Assembly (NCBI GenBank): GCA_900552335.1
Contig: URZL01000007.1
Coordinates: 1-38,317, forward strand
DNA: 38,317 nt
Direction of reading: 5' to 3'
DNA from: an uncultured Mycoplasmatota bacterium
Lineage (GTDB): Bacteria; Bacillota_I; Bacilli_A; RF39; UBA660
In this document: piece after piece, positions 9,060-18,353 of the stretch
How positions within the stretch are numbered: position 1 is the stretch's first letter
Layout of the letters: each line of letters opens with the position of its first letter
Translations under genes and position numbers: made by a program
The notes under the pieces: model-generated
The model's database searches: none
Told to the model about the DNA's origin: nothing
Seen by the model: the letters and a program-made list of their open reading frames with translations, nothing else

Positions 9060-12000
9060 ATGTTTAAAGAATTAGACAAAAGAGATTCTTATGAAGTAGA
9101 ACATGAGATTTTAGAAAATTGGAAAAAGGAAGATATTTTAAATAAAACAATCCAAAATAGAGAAGGAAAAGAAAATTGGGTATTTTATGATGGACCAATC
9201 TATGCGAATGCAAAACCCGGTATTCATCATGTATTTGCTAAAACAATTAAAGATGCATTCTGTAAATATAAGACAATGAGTGGGTATAAAGTTCTTAGAA
9301 AAATAGGACTAGATACACATGGTTTACCTATTGAAGTAAATGTTGAAAAAAAACTAGGATTTAAAGGTAAAGAAGATATTGAAGCATTTGGTGTAGAAAA
9401 TTTTTGTAAAGAATGTAATAAAACAACAGCAACCAACATAGATGAAGTAAATGCAGTAACCGATATGATGGGTCAATTTATTGATTGTAAGCATCCATAT
9501 GTAACATGTTCCAATGAGTATATTGAATCAGAATGGTGGATCATTAAAGAAATGGATAAAAAAGGTCTTTTATATCATGGAAATAAAGTTTTATGGTATT
9601 GTCCAAGATGTGGTACAGAATTATCAGCAAATGAAGTATCACAAGGATATCAAGAAGACTCTGTTAATACGGTTATCGTTCCATTAAAAAGAAAAGATAA
9701 AGATGAATATTTCTTAGCTTGGACAACAACACCATGGACATTAATAGCCAATGTTGCAATTTGTGTAAACCCTGATTTAACTTATATAAAAGCAGAATCA
9801 ATGGGATATAAATTCATTGTAGCAGAAAGTTTGGCAGAAAAAGTTTTAGGAGAAGACTTTAAAGTTTTAGAAACTTATAAAGGTTCTGATTTAGTTGGTA
9901 TTCAATATGAACAATTAATGCCTTTTGTAAAAGTAGAAGGAAAATGTCATGAAGTAATAGCAGATAACTATGTAACAGCTGTAGATGGTACAGGTATTGT
10001 CCATATAGCGCCTGCTTATGGTGATGATGATAATAGAGTATGTCAAAAAAATGGTATTGGATTCGTAAATCCAGTCGGAGAAGATGGATGTTATACAGAA
10101 GGGCCATGGAAAGGTAGATTAGTTACTGATAAAGATTTAGAAATTGAAATTATTAAATGGTTAAAAGAAAATGATAAACTATTTAAAAAAATCAAAATAA
10201 CACATGATTATCCACATTGTTGGAGATGTAAATCTGCTCTTATCAGCTATCCAAAACCTGCATGGTATATTAAAACAACTGCATATAAAGATAAAATTAT
10301 AGAAGAAAATAATAAAATCAATTGGTATCCTGCTTATGTTGGTGAAAAACGTTTCGGTAATTGGTTAGAAAATATGATTGACTGGGGTATTTCAAGAAAT
10401 CGTTATTGGGGATGTCCACTTCCTGTTTGGACTTGCGAATGTGGTCATAGAGAAGTAATTGGCTCCTTAGATGAGTTGCAAGAAAAAATAATGGAAGACA
10501 GAAATGTACGTGAGATGGAATTACATCGACCTTATGTAGATGAGTTACATATCAAGTGTTCAGAGTGTGGTAAAGTAATGAATAGGGTAACGGATGTAAT
10601 GGATGTATGGTTTGATTCAGGATCTATGCCATATGCGCAATTTCATTACCCATTTGAAAACAAAGAATTATTTGAATCTCAATTTCCAGCTGATTTTATA
10701 GCAGAGGGCTTGGATCAAACACGTGGTTGGTTCTATGTATTACTTGTAATATCTACTATTATTTCTGGTCAATCATCATTCAAAAATGTTGTCGTTAATG
10801 ATATGATGTTAGATGAATTTGGTAAAAAAATGTCAAAATCAACAGGTAATATTATTGATCCAGTACAAATTATGACAAAGTATGGGGCAGATAATATAAG
10901 ATGGTATATGTTATATGCATCTCCTGTATGGACACCGCTTAAATTTTCGGAAGCAGGTGTAAAAGAAGTACATTCTAAATTCTTTAATCCATTTAGAAAC
11001 ACTTATTCCTTCTTTCAAATGTATGCCAATGCCGATCATATCAATATGGAAGAATGTAATGTTGCTTATGAAAATAGAGAAGAAATTGATAAATGGTTAA
11101 TTAGCAAATATAACAAGTTACTTAAAAAATGTACAGAAGCTTATGATAAATTTGATTTAAATGAAGTTGTCAAACTCATTACAAATTTTGTATCTGATGA
11201 TTTATCAAATTGGTACATTAGACGTAATCGTAATAGATTTTGGTCTTCTGTATTAGATGATTCTAAAAAAGCTGTATATCAAACTACTTATGAAGTACTA
11301 GTTGGATTATGTGAATTATGTGCTCCAATCATTCCATTTACTACAGAAGAAATATATAAAGATTTAACAGGATTAGAGTCCGTTCATTTAGCTGATTTCC
11401 CTGTTTATGATGAATCAAAAGTGAATGAGCAAATCGAAGTAAAGATGGATTTAGTAAGAAATCTAATTTCTTTAGGTAGAAATGTTAGGGAAGAAGTTAA
11501 AATTAAAGTTAGACAACCTATTAGTGAAGTAATTATAGATGGTAAAAATGAAACAATGATTGGTGATTTAATTCCTTTGATTAAAGAAGAATTGAACGTT
11601 AAAAATATTCATTTTACTAAAAATTTAAATGAATACATGAATGTAGAAGTAAAACCTAACTTTAAGGTTTGTGGAAAATTATTTGGAGCTAACATGAAAG
11701 AATTCCAAGAAAAATTAACACATTTAACTGAAGAAGAAACCAATAAATTACAAAATAATGAATCTATATTTATGAATGTAGCAACGATAGAACATGAAAT
11801 AACGCCTGAAATGGTTGAAATTCGCGTTTCTTCCAAAGAAGGTTTTAATGCTGCTTATGAAAATAATAATTTTATTATTTTGAATACAACTTTAACAGAA
11901 GAGTTAATTAAGGAAGGTATTGTACGTGAATTAATTAGTAAAGTTCAAAATTTAAGAAAAGAAAAGAATTTTGAAATAACAGATAGAATTTGTTTATATA

Positions 12001-12158
12001 TCAGTGGTAGCAAAGAAATTATGGATATTGTGAATGAATATCAAGAGATGATTAAAAATGAAGTTCTAGCAGTTGCTATTGAAGAAAAAGATAATCTAAG
12101 TAATGACGTAGATTTAAATGGAAATAAAGTATGGATTGATGTAGAAGTGAAAGCATAA
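9060..12158 (+). CDS. ileS: Isoleucyl-tRNA synthetase, eukaryote-like (IleRS2) type with GIHH signature
   Basis: A 1032-residue class I synthetase. It charges tRNA-Ile and edits Val-tRNA(Ile). The N-terminal core has FYDGPIYANAKPGIHHVFAKT. The place of the HIGH motif reads G54-I55-H56-H57, that is GxHH instead of HxGH. KMSKS is at residues 590-594 (GKKMSKSTGN). The CP1 editing domain (about 180-390) includes WTTTPWTLIANVA. Cys pairs in WYCPRCG, CECGH and KCSECG look metal-binding. The overall length, CP1 and long C-terminus (VRQPISEVII onward) fit the IleRS2 group shared with eukaryotes and archaea, which is intrinsically less sensitive to mupirocin. The start follows AAGGAGG. It is the only gene behind the Ile T-box. 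Confidence 0.95.
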   Translation: MFKELDKRDSYEVEHEILENWKKEDILNKTIQNREGKENWVFYDGPIYANAKPGIHHVFAKTIKDAFCKYKTMSGYKVLRKIGLDTHGLPIEVNVEKKLGFKGKEDIEAFGVENFCKECNKTTATNIDEVNAVTDMMGQFIDCKHPYVTCSNEYIESEWWIIKEMDKKGLLYHGNKVLWYCPRCGTELSANEVSQGYQEDSVNTVIVPLKRKDKDEYFLAWTTTPWTLIANVAICVNPDLTYIKAESMGYKFIVAESLAEKVLGEDFKVLETYKGSDLVGIQYEQLMPFVKVEGKCHEVIADNYVTAVDGTGIVHIAPAYGDDDNRVCQKNGIGFVNPVGEDGCYTEGPWKGRLVTDKDLEIEIIKWLKENDKLFKKIKITHDYPHCWRCKSALISYPKPAWYIKTTAYKDKIIEENNKINWYPAYVGEKRFGNWLENMIDWGISRNRYWGCPLPVWTCECGHREVIGSLDELQEKIMEDRNVREMELHRPYVDELHIKCSECGKVMNRVTDVMDVWFDSGSMPYAQFHYPFENKELFESQFPADFIAEGLDQTRGWFYVLLVISTIISGQSSFKNVVVNDMMLDEFGKKMSKSTGNIIDPVQIMTKYGADNIRWYMLYASPVWTPLKFSEAGVKEVHSKFFNPFRNTYSFFQMYANADHINMEECNVAYENREEIDKWLISKYNKLLKKCTEAYDKFDLNEVVKLITNFVSDDLSNWYIRRNRNRFWSSVLDDSKKAVYQTTYEVLVGLCELCAPIIPFTTEEIYKDLTGLESVHLADFPVYDESKVNEQIEVKMDLVRNLISLGRNVREEVKIKVRQPISEVIIDGKNETMIGDLIPLIKEELNVKNIHFTKNLNEYMNVEVKPNFKVCGKLFGANMKEFQEKLTHLTEEETNKLQNNESIFMNVATIEHEITPEMVEIRVSSKEGFNAAYENNNFIILNTTLTEELIKEGIVRELISKVQNLRKEKNFEITDRICLYISGSKEIMDIVNEYQEMIKNEVLAVAIEEKDNLSNDVDLNGNKVWIDVEVKA

Positions 12159-12178
12159 AACTATGCTTTTTCTTTTTT
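12150..12178 (+). terminator. Terminator of ileS
   Basis: AAAGCATA (12150-12157) pairs with TATGCTTT (12162-12169), then a T-rich tail. The left arm overlaps the ileS stop. Confidence 0.8.
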
Positions 12179-12214
12179 CTGTGATAAAATGAGTTATATG
12201 ATTAGGGTGATGTT

Positions 12215-12880
12215 ATGGATAGTGGCAAAATCATTGTAATAGAAGGTTCTTGTGATGGAGTTGGTAAAACAACGCAATATAATTTGTTAAAAGAAAGATT
12301 AATAGAAAATGGATATCATGTTGTTAATCATCATTTTCCTACTTATGATTCATATCAAGGTCTTTTTGTAGAGAAATATTTAAATGGTGAGTTTGGAAAT
12401 ATAAATGATCTATCTCCATATTTCGTAAATAGTTTATATGCCTGTGATAGAGCAATTACGTGGAATACAAAATTAAGTAAAGTCTATAATCAAGGAGATA
12501 TTATATTGTTAGATCGCTATACTACTTCTAGTTTAATTTACCAATCCGCTTTAATAGATAATATAGAAGAAAAAAAGAAATTTATAGATTATGTATGTGA
12601 TTTTGAATATAATAAGTTAGGTATAGTAAAACCAGATGTCGTAATATTTTTATATGCTTCTTTTGATTTAGTTACTAAAATTAGAGAGAAACGTAATAAA
12701 AATAGTATAGATGATATTCATGAGAGAAACTTGGAATTTATGAAAAAAGTTTACGATAATGCTATGTTTGTTGCTGATTATTTAAATTGGGAAAAGGTAA
12801 AGTGTGATGAAAATAATGAAATGAAAAGTATAGATTTAATTACAGAGAATATAGATACTATTATAAATACAATATTATAG
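12215..12880 (+). CDS. tmk: Thymidylate kinase-like dNMP kinase
   Basis: A 221-residue P-loop kinase. Walker A is GSCDGVGKTTQ at residues 11-21. The nucleoside-binding DR motif is LLDRYTTSSLIYQSA, and a LID-like basic segment is REKRNKNSIDDIHERN. This pattern fits thymidylate kinase, which phosphorylates dTMP to dTDP for DNA synthesis in the cytoplasm. The P-loop is slightly longer than the usual GxDGxGKTTQ, and HHFPTYDS corresponds to the substrate region. A broader deoxynucleoside-monophosphate kinase cannot be excluded. It lies between two terminators and its own promoter is not clear. The start follows AGGGTGA. Confidence 0.8.
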   Translation: MDSGKIIVIEGSCDGVGKTTQYNLLKERLIENGYHVVNHHFPTYDSYQGLFVEKYLNGEFGNINDLSPYFVNSLYACDRAITWNTKLSKVYNQGDIILLDRYTTSSLIYQSALIDNIEEKKKFIDYVCDFEYNKLGIVKPDVVIFLYASFDLVTKIREKRNKNSIDDIHERNLEFMKKVYDNAMFVADYLNWEKVKCDENNEMKSIDLITENIDTIINTIL

Positions 12881-12895
12881 AAATAAATATGAATT

Positions 12896-12922
12896 AAAAG
12901 TACTTGAAAAAAGTACTTTTTT
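12896..12922 (+). terminator. Terminator between convergent genes
   Basis: AAAAGTACTT (12896-12905) pairs with AAGTACTTTT (12911-12920), loop GAAAA, then T residues. The A-rich left flank lets it work for the convergent minus-strand gene too. Confidence 0.85.
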
Positions 12923-12961
12923 GGTGTAAATCATATTTAATTATAAACTTTGAAATTTTAC

Positions 12962-14902
12962 TTATGTGGATGTTTCTTTTACCTTTGGTAAAATATCTTC
13001 TAAATTTTTATCAAACAAAGGTTGTGTCCCTTTAATATAATAAAATGTTGTGCTTTTTTCATAATCATCAGCAATTTCTCCTGAAATAGGGTTTACAACA
13101 ACTCCAACGACATTGTCTGGTTTTTCATACCAATTATTTTCTTTATCTCTTAAATACTCTTCTATAATATCAGCCCAAATATTTTTCATTACATTACCAT
13201 CTTTTACAAGAGTATCACTGTTATCATCATATCCCATCCAAATTCCTAAAATAGCGTCTTTATTGTAACCAAAAATTAAATGATCCGTATTCGTCGTTCC
13301 GGTTTTAATTGCATAATCTTTTGTTAATTTAGCGGCAATATTAATACAAGTTGGATAAGCATAATCAATAAAATCTTTATTATAAGAGTTTTTTAGTAAA
13401 TTATTTAAAATATAAACAAGACTTTGATTTAAAATTAAATTTTTGGTTTCTTTTCTTTCATATAAGACATTACCATCAATATCTTCTACTTTGGTTATAA
13501 AATAGGGCTCAATTTGATATCCTTCATTAGCAAAAGTAGCATAAGCTTTCATCATCTCTAAAATGTTAATTTCATTTGTACCAAGAGCCAAAGAAGGATT
13601 TTCCTCTAAATTAGATTTGATCCCTAATCTTTTTGCCATTTCTACTAAATTGTTTTCTCCTAAAAAAAGATGTGTTTTAACAGCATAAATATTATCTGAA
13701 TAAGCAATTGCAGCTCCCATACTAATTGGTTTATTTGCGTAATTATCGCCATAGTTAGTAGGTGTATAAATTTTATTATTAGAAAAACTAAATGTTGTTT
13801 TTTCACTAGTAAAGGCTGTAGAAGCGGTAAATCCATTTTCTAAAGCCGCATAGTACAAAATAGGTTTTATAGTAGATCCAACTTGTCTAGAAGAAGAAGT
13901 AACTCGATTAAATTCACTTAAGCTGTAATCTTTCCCACCTGCAATGGCAACAATCTTACCTGTACTTGGATCCATTAAAACAGATGCAATTTGAAGATCA
14001 CTATTGGATAAATATTTTTTAATTGTTGTATCCATTAATTTTTGAGCATCCATATTTAAATTGGTATAAATTCTAAGACCACCTGTTTCCATAAAAGAAT
14101 TGGGAATACTTTTTAGCGTTTTTAATTCTTTTAAAACAGCATCTTCATAATACATTAAACTAGAAATATTTTCTTCACTGTTAGAGCCAACAAAAGTAAG
14201 TTCTGTTTGATAAGCATTTTGTTTTTCTCCTTCTGTAATGTATCCATTTTCTACCATTGCGTTTAGAATTAATAATTGTCTTTTTTTAGCAGCTTCATAA
14301 TTGGCAATAGGGGAATAATTACTAGGGGATTTTGGAATACCAGCTAGAATAGAAGCTTCCGCTAAGGATAAATCTTTTGCATGTTTTCCAAAATAATAAG
14401 TGCTGGCATTTTCAATACCAAAAACACCACCATAATTAATAGTGTTTAAATAACCAGATAGAATTTCATCCTTTGAGTAATGAGCTTCTAACCTTAATGT
14501 AAGCAATGCTTCTTCCATTTTTCTTGCCCATTTTTTATCAAAATCTAGAAATAAATTTTTTGCGTATTGTTGGGTAATGGTACTCGCACCCTGTAAGGTT
14601 TTACCATTGGTAAAATTGATAAATAAAGCTTTGATAATTCTCATAATATCAAAACCAGTATGCTGATAGAAATTTTTATCTTCAATTGATAAAGTGGCAT
14701 GAATTAAGTCAGGTGAAATATCATTTAAAGTAAGATCATCGTTATTTCCAGAAAACAAAGTATTATTTTCATCGTATAAATAAAATGTATTCGCACCACT
14801 AATGGATAGCTTTGGAGAAAAGTAGGCATATAATAGCAATCCAATATAAAACAAACAAAAAAGAATAATACATCCTGTTATAAATTGCATCCACTTTTTC
14901 AT
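12962..14902 (-). CDS. Class A penicillin-binding protein (transglycosylase/transpeptidase)
   Basis: A 646-residue bifunctional peptidoglycan synthase. One N-terminal membrane helix (about residues 8-28) anchors it outside the membrane. The GT51 transglycosylase domain has the catalytic motif EDKNFYQHTGFD (Glu74) and GASTITQQ (105-112). The transpeptidase domain has S343-T-I-K346, S402-D-N404 and K533-T-G. It polymerises lipid II and cross-links the stem peptides. Ribosome site GAAGGTGAA precedes the ATG. It is slightly short compared with PBP1a of other Firmicutes, with no extra C-terminal domains. It is a single gene, divergent from the rnf operon, with an 84-base AT-rich gap between them. 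Confidence 0.93.
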   Translation of the reverse strand: MKKWMQFITGCIILFCLFYIGLLLYAYFSPKLSISGANTFYLYDENNTLFSGNNDDLTLNDISPDLIHATLSIEDKNFYQHTGFDIMRIIKALFINFTNGKTLQGASTITQQYAKNLFLDFDKKWARKMEEALLTLRLEAHYSKDEILSGYLNTINYGGVFGIENASTYYFGKHAKDLSLAEASILAGIPKSPSNYSPIANYEAAKKRQLLILNAMVENGYITEGEKQNAYQTELTFVGSNSEENISSLMYYEDAVLKELKTLKSIPNSFMETGGLRIYTNLNMDAQKLMDTTIKKYLSNSDLQIASVLMDPSTGKIVAIAGGKDYSLSEFNRVTSSSRQVGSTIKPILYYAALENGFTASTAFTSEKTTFSFSNNKIYTPTNYGDNYANKPISMGAAIAYSDNIYAVKTHLFLGENNLVEMAKRLGIKSNLEENPSLALGTNEINILEMMKAYATFANEGYQIEPYFITKVEDIDGNVLYERKETKNLILNQSLVYILNNLLKNSYNKDFIDYAYPTCINIAAKLTKDYAIKTGTTNTDHLIFGYNKDAILGIWMGYDDNSDTLVKDGNVMKNIWADIIEEYLRDKENNWYEKPDNVVGVVVNPISGEIADDYEKSTTFYYIKGTQPLFDKNLEDILPKVKETST

Positions 14903-15004
14903 ACGTTCACCTTCTAGATTTAGTATTCTAAAAAAAAGAAAAATTATTTATTTTTTAACTATATTTTTTTAACTTTTTCTATTATAATGATAATAGGTGA
15001 TAAT

Positions 15005-16228
15005 ATGCGAGGCGTTCATTTACAAGGTTGTAAAAAAAAGTTACCAATTTTTAAAAATTATTTAAATCCAAATAAAATTTATATTCCTCTTTTAAGTGAA
15101 TTAGACTATATTGTATATGTTAAAAAGAATGATTATGTCTATAAAGGAACTTTATTAGCGAAAACCAAAGGAAAAATAGTAAAAAAATTATTTAGTAGTG
15201 TATCTGGTTTTGTAGAAGATATTGTTTTGAAAGATAACACTAAATATATTGTCATCAATAATGACTTGAAAGAAAAAATAGAAAAAAAAATCAATCCTAA
15301 AAAAGAAATTCAAAAACTTACAAAAGAGGAATTTATTACAACTTTAAAAAATACTGGCATCATTGGTATGGGTGGAGCTGGATTTCCAACTTATGTAAAA
15401 TATGAAACAGAAAATTTAAAAACACTGATTGTCAATGCTGTAGAATGTGAGCCATTCATTACAAGTGACTATTGTTTATTAAAAGAAAAAACAGAAGAAA
15501 TTTTACTTTGTATTGATGCCATTATGGAAATTAATCAATTAGAAGAGGCTTATATAGCTATTAAAAGTAATAACAAAGAACTAAAAAAATGGATTCAAAC
15601 TTACTTAGGTACTTATGTTAAAATTAAATTAGTCTGTGTTCCTAATTTATATCCAATGGGTTGGGAAAAAAATTTAGTTCGTTATATTAAGAAAATGACT
15701 TATCAAAAATTACCAAGTGAAAAGGGAATTGTTGTAAATAATGTATCTACCATTTATGCTATTTATCAAGCTTTAAAATTTGAAAAACCTTTAATAGAAA
15801 GAGTAATTACAGTTACTGGTAATATGGTCAAAAATCCATGTAATATGTTAGTAAAAGTAGGAACAAGAGTAGAAGAAATTTTAAGTCAAGTCAGTTTAAA
15901 AAGAAATGAAGAAATTTCTATTTATTTAGGAGGACCAATGATGGGACAACCTGCTACTTTATATTCCATTATAACAGGTAGTACCAATGCTGTTATGATA
16001 GATGCTTATAAAGAAGAACAAGAAAAAAAATGTCTTCGATGCTCTAAATGTGTTCAATATTGTCCTGCTTTTTTAGAACCTGTTTTGATTAAAGATGCAA
16101 AAGTGGAAGAAGTTAAAAAATATCATCCTGAAAAATGTATTGAATGTGGAATTTGTTCATATATTTGTCCTGCTCATATTCCACTTAGAGAAAAAGTAAA
16201 AGAAGCAAAAAAGGGAGGGTGTAAATAA
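15005..16228 (+). CDS. rnfC: Rnf electron transport complex subunit C
   Basis: A 407-residue RnfC, the peripheral subunit that transfers electrons between NADH and the iron-sulfur part of the ion-translocating ferredoxin:NAD oxidoreductase. The flavin/NADH domain has GIIGMGGAGFPT (about 118-129) and VNAVECEPFITSDY. The C-terminus carries two [4Fe-4S] motifs, CLRCSKCVQYCP and CIECGICSYICP. The ATG at 14987 is in frame, but AGGTGAT lies just before the ATG at 15005, so that start is preferred. A TATAAT at 14983-14988 may be the operon -10 element, with no good -35. It is the first gene in a C-D(G)-E-A-B order, and its stop overlaps rnfD by one base. Confidence 0.92.
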   Translation: MRGVHLQGCKKKLPIFKNYLNPNKIYIPLLSELDYIVYVKKNDYVYKGTLLAKTKGKIVKKLFSSVSGFVEDIVLKDNTKYIVINNDLKEKIEKKINPKKEIQKLTKEEFITTLKNTGIIGMGGAGFPTYVKYETENLKTLIVNAVECEPFITSDYCLLKEKTEEILLCIDAIMEINQLEEAYIAIKSNNKELKKWIQTYLGTYVKIKLVCVPNLYPMGWEKNLVRYIKKMTYQKLPSEKGIVVNNVSTIYAIYQALKFEKPLIERVITVTGNMVKNPCNMLVKVGTRVEEILSQVSLKRNEEISIYLGGPMMGQPATLYSIITGSTNAVMIDAYKEEQEKKCLRCSKCVQYCPAFLEPVLIKDAKVEEVKKYHPEKCIECGICSYICPAHIPLREKVKEAKKGGCK

Positions 16229-17637
16229 TGAAGAAAATTCATTTAAAAAATGGTCCATTTTTAAAAAGTAATCAAAATAGTGACAAAATGATGTTTCATC
16301 TTCTTATTTCATTAATTCCGATTATTCTTTTTACGTTTTATAAAAATGGTATTTATTTATATCTAAAACAAGAAGTAAATTTATTTGGAATGTTTTACCC
16401 TTTGTTTTTTATTTTGATTGGAAGTTTTTCAAGTTTTTTCTTTGAAACACTTTATCATAAAATTTTTTTACATCAAAATTTAAAAGAATCTATTATAGGA
16501 AACTATGCATATATGCCAGGTCTTTTTATGAGTCTGGTATTGCCTCTTAGCACACCAATTTCTATTTTGATAATGGGAACATTATTTGCTATTATTTTTG
16601 GAAAAATGTTATATGGTGGTTTTGGCAATAATATTTTTAATCCAGCTTTAATAGGATGTTTATTTGTAATGACACTTTATTCCACTCAAATAGGAAGTTA
16701 TGCCAATTCTTTTGAAATTGATACCATTTCAAGTGCAACCCCTCTTACGAATATGTCACTAGTAGATAAAGTAAATTATCGTAATGTAGTGAAGCCTTAT
16801 GGAAATTTATGGACTTTCTTTTTGGGAATGATTCCAGGTAGTGTAGGGGAAACATGTAGTTTACTTATTTTAATTTCATTCTTATATTTAGCTTTTACAA
16901 AAACGATTAAAATACGTATTCCTATTTTTTATGTTGGAACAGTATTTATTTTAACCTTTTTCATTGGAAGAATGAATGGATTATCTATTTGGTATCCATT
17001 ATTTGAAATTTTATCAGGTGGATTATTATTTGGCGCTGTTTTTATGGCAACAGATCCAGTTACTAGTCCTGTTACAAAAATAGGACAAATTTTATATGGC
17101 GTTTTGTTAGGTATTTTAACCGTTATGATAAGGTCATGTACTTCAGCACCAGAAGGAGTAATGACTAGTATTTTAACCATGAATATGTTTGTTTTTATCC
17201 TAGATAAAATTGGTTCTACATTGAAAAGCAAAAATGATTGGATTATTATGATTTTAGTTATGGTTGGATTCATTTTTACGTTATCTTTATGTCTTGTAAA
17301 TACATTAAATACTAAAAATGTTGATCATTCTTTTGAAGTAGTTTCCAAGGAAACAAAAGAAAATCAAACTATTTATGTTGTAAATCAAAAAGGAAATGGT
17401 GGTAATATTCGTATTCAAATTACACTAAAAGATCATCAAGTAATTGATTATGAAGTGTTATCTCATAATGAAACAAAAGCTTATTATAGCAAAGTAGAAT
17501 CACAAAATTATATTCAAACATTAATAAAAGAAAGCAATCATTTAGAAGATATTGATACTGTAAGTGGTGCGACTATTTCTTCCAAAGCACTAAAAAAAGC
17601 CCTTGAAAATGTATTAGAATTAGAAGGTGTTTTATGA
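16228..17637 (+). CDS. rnfD: RnfD-RnfG fusion subunit of the Rnf complex
   Basis: A 469-residue membrane protein. Residues 1-332 are RnfD: many hydrophobic helices, NIFNPALIGCL, the flavinylation motif SSATPL (Thr171 is the expected FMN-phosphate acceptor), GSVGETCSLL and MATDPVTSP. After residue 335 comes another membrane helix (WIIMILVMVGFIFTLSLCLV). An extracytoplasmic FMN_bind-like domain then ends in DIDTVSGATISSKAL, the SGATxS flavinylation motif of RnfG (Ser451 the likely acceptor). RnfG is normally a separate gene of about 190 residues right after rnfD; here a shortened version (about 135 residues) is joined in frame. The reading frame is continuous across the junction. It would carry two covalent FMN groups, which requires an ApbE-type transferase encoded elsewhere. 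Confidence 0.85.
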   Translation: MKKIHLKNGPFLKSNQNSDKMMFHLLISLIPIILFTFYKNGIYLYLKQEVNLFGMFYPLFFILIGSFSSFFFETLYHKIFLHQNLKESIIGNYAYMPGLFMSLVLPLSTPISILIMGTLFAIIFGKMLYGGFGNNIFNPALIGCLFVMTLYSTQIGSYANSFEIDTISSATPLTNMSLVDKVNYRNVVKPYGNLWTFFLGMIPGSVGETCSLLILISFLYLAFTKTIKIRIPIFYVGTVFILTFFIGRMNGLSIWYPLFEILSGGLLFGAVFMATDPVTSPVTKIGQILYGVLLGILTVMIRSCTSAPEGVMTSILTMNMFVFILDKIGSTLKSKNDWIIMILVMVGFIFTLSLCLVNTLNTKNVDHSFEVVSKETKENQTIYVVNQKGNGGNIRIQITLKDHQVIDYEVLSHNETKAYYSKVESQNYIQTLIKESNHLEDIDTVSGATISSKALKKALENVLELEGVL

Positions 17638-17723
17638 AAGAAAAAATAAAAAGTATCTTATCTTTAACAATCACAGCTTTTGTTTGTTCTCTTATTTTAT
17701 ATCTGTTGCATATTTATTTTTAG
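17634..17723 (+). CDS. 29-residue membrane microprotein in the rnfG position
   Basis: The ATG at 17634 overlaps the rnfD-G stop (ATGA), so translational coupling is likely, and the frame ends at TAG 17721-17723. The product, MKEKIKSILSLTITAFVCSL plus nine further residues, has a basic start and one hydrophobic helix. It resembles the N-terminal anchor of an ordinary RnfG. It could be a small subunit of the complex or the remains of a second rnfG whose FMN domain was lost. The stop lies inside the rnfE ribosome site. Expression is not proven. Confidence 0.4.
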   Translation: MKEKIKSILSLTITAFVCSLILYLLHIYF

Positions 17724-17732
17724 GAGGTGCTT

Positions 17733-18353
17733 ATGAAAAAAATAATTCATGAAAATCCTATCTTTGTTTTACTTTTAGGGCTTTGTTCTGCTTTGGCAGT
17801 TACAACAAAGGTAGAAAACGCTATTTTGATGGGATGTTGTTTTATTATTGTAATGTTTCTTTCCTCTACGATTATTTCTATATTCAAAAGATGGATACCA
17901 AATAATGTTCAAATTCCTGTTTATATTTTAATCATTGCAACGATTGTGACCATTTTAGAAATTTTGCTTTCTCATTTTGCGCCTGCTATTGATAAAGTGT
18001 TAGGTATTTATTTACCTTTAATTGTGGTAAATTGTATTGTTCTTGGAAAATGTATGAGTGTTGCTAGTAAAAGCAGTGTTATAGATAGTATGAAAGATGC
18101 TTTGCTAACTGGATTTGGATACTTATTTGCTCTTTTAATGATTGCTTTGATAAGAGAAACACTAGGTAGTGGAACGATTACTTTAATGGACGCTAGTAGT
18201 GTAATAACTCATAAAAAATTGATTATTGTGTTATATAAAAATTTAAATCTTTTGCCATTATCTATTTTAGTAGAACCATCTGGTGCTTTTCTAGTAATTG
18301 CTTTTTTAATTGCTTTGTTCCAAAAGAAAGGAGAAAAACATGAATCTATTTAA
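17733..18353 (+). CDS. rnfE: Rnf electron transport complex subunit E
   Basis: A 206-residue integral membrane protein of the RnfA/RnfE/NqrD family. It matches in ENPIFVLLLGLCSALAVTT, the segment IYLPLIVVNCIVLG and IRETLGSGTI. RnfA and RnfE form the inverted pair of ion-conducting subunits that hold an intramembrane iron-sulfur centre; the conserved Cys residues in GLCSAL and VNCIVLG are present. The start is the ATG at 17733, 5 bases after AGGAGG; an in-frame GTG at 17727 overlaps that site and is unlikely. The 3' end overlaps rnfA by 14 bases. Confidence 0.93.
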   Translation: MKKIIHENPIFVLLLGLCSALAVTTKVENAILMGCCFIIVMFLSSTIISIFKRWIPNNVQIPVYILIIATIVTILEILLSHFAPAIDKVLGIYLPLIVVNCIVLGKCMSVASKSSVIDSMKDALLTGFGYLFALLMIALIRETLGSGTITLMDASSVITHKKLIIVLYKNLNLLPLSILVEPSGAFLVIAFLIALFQKKGEKHESI

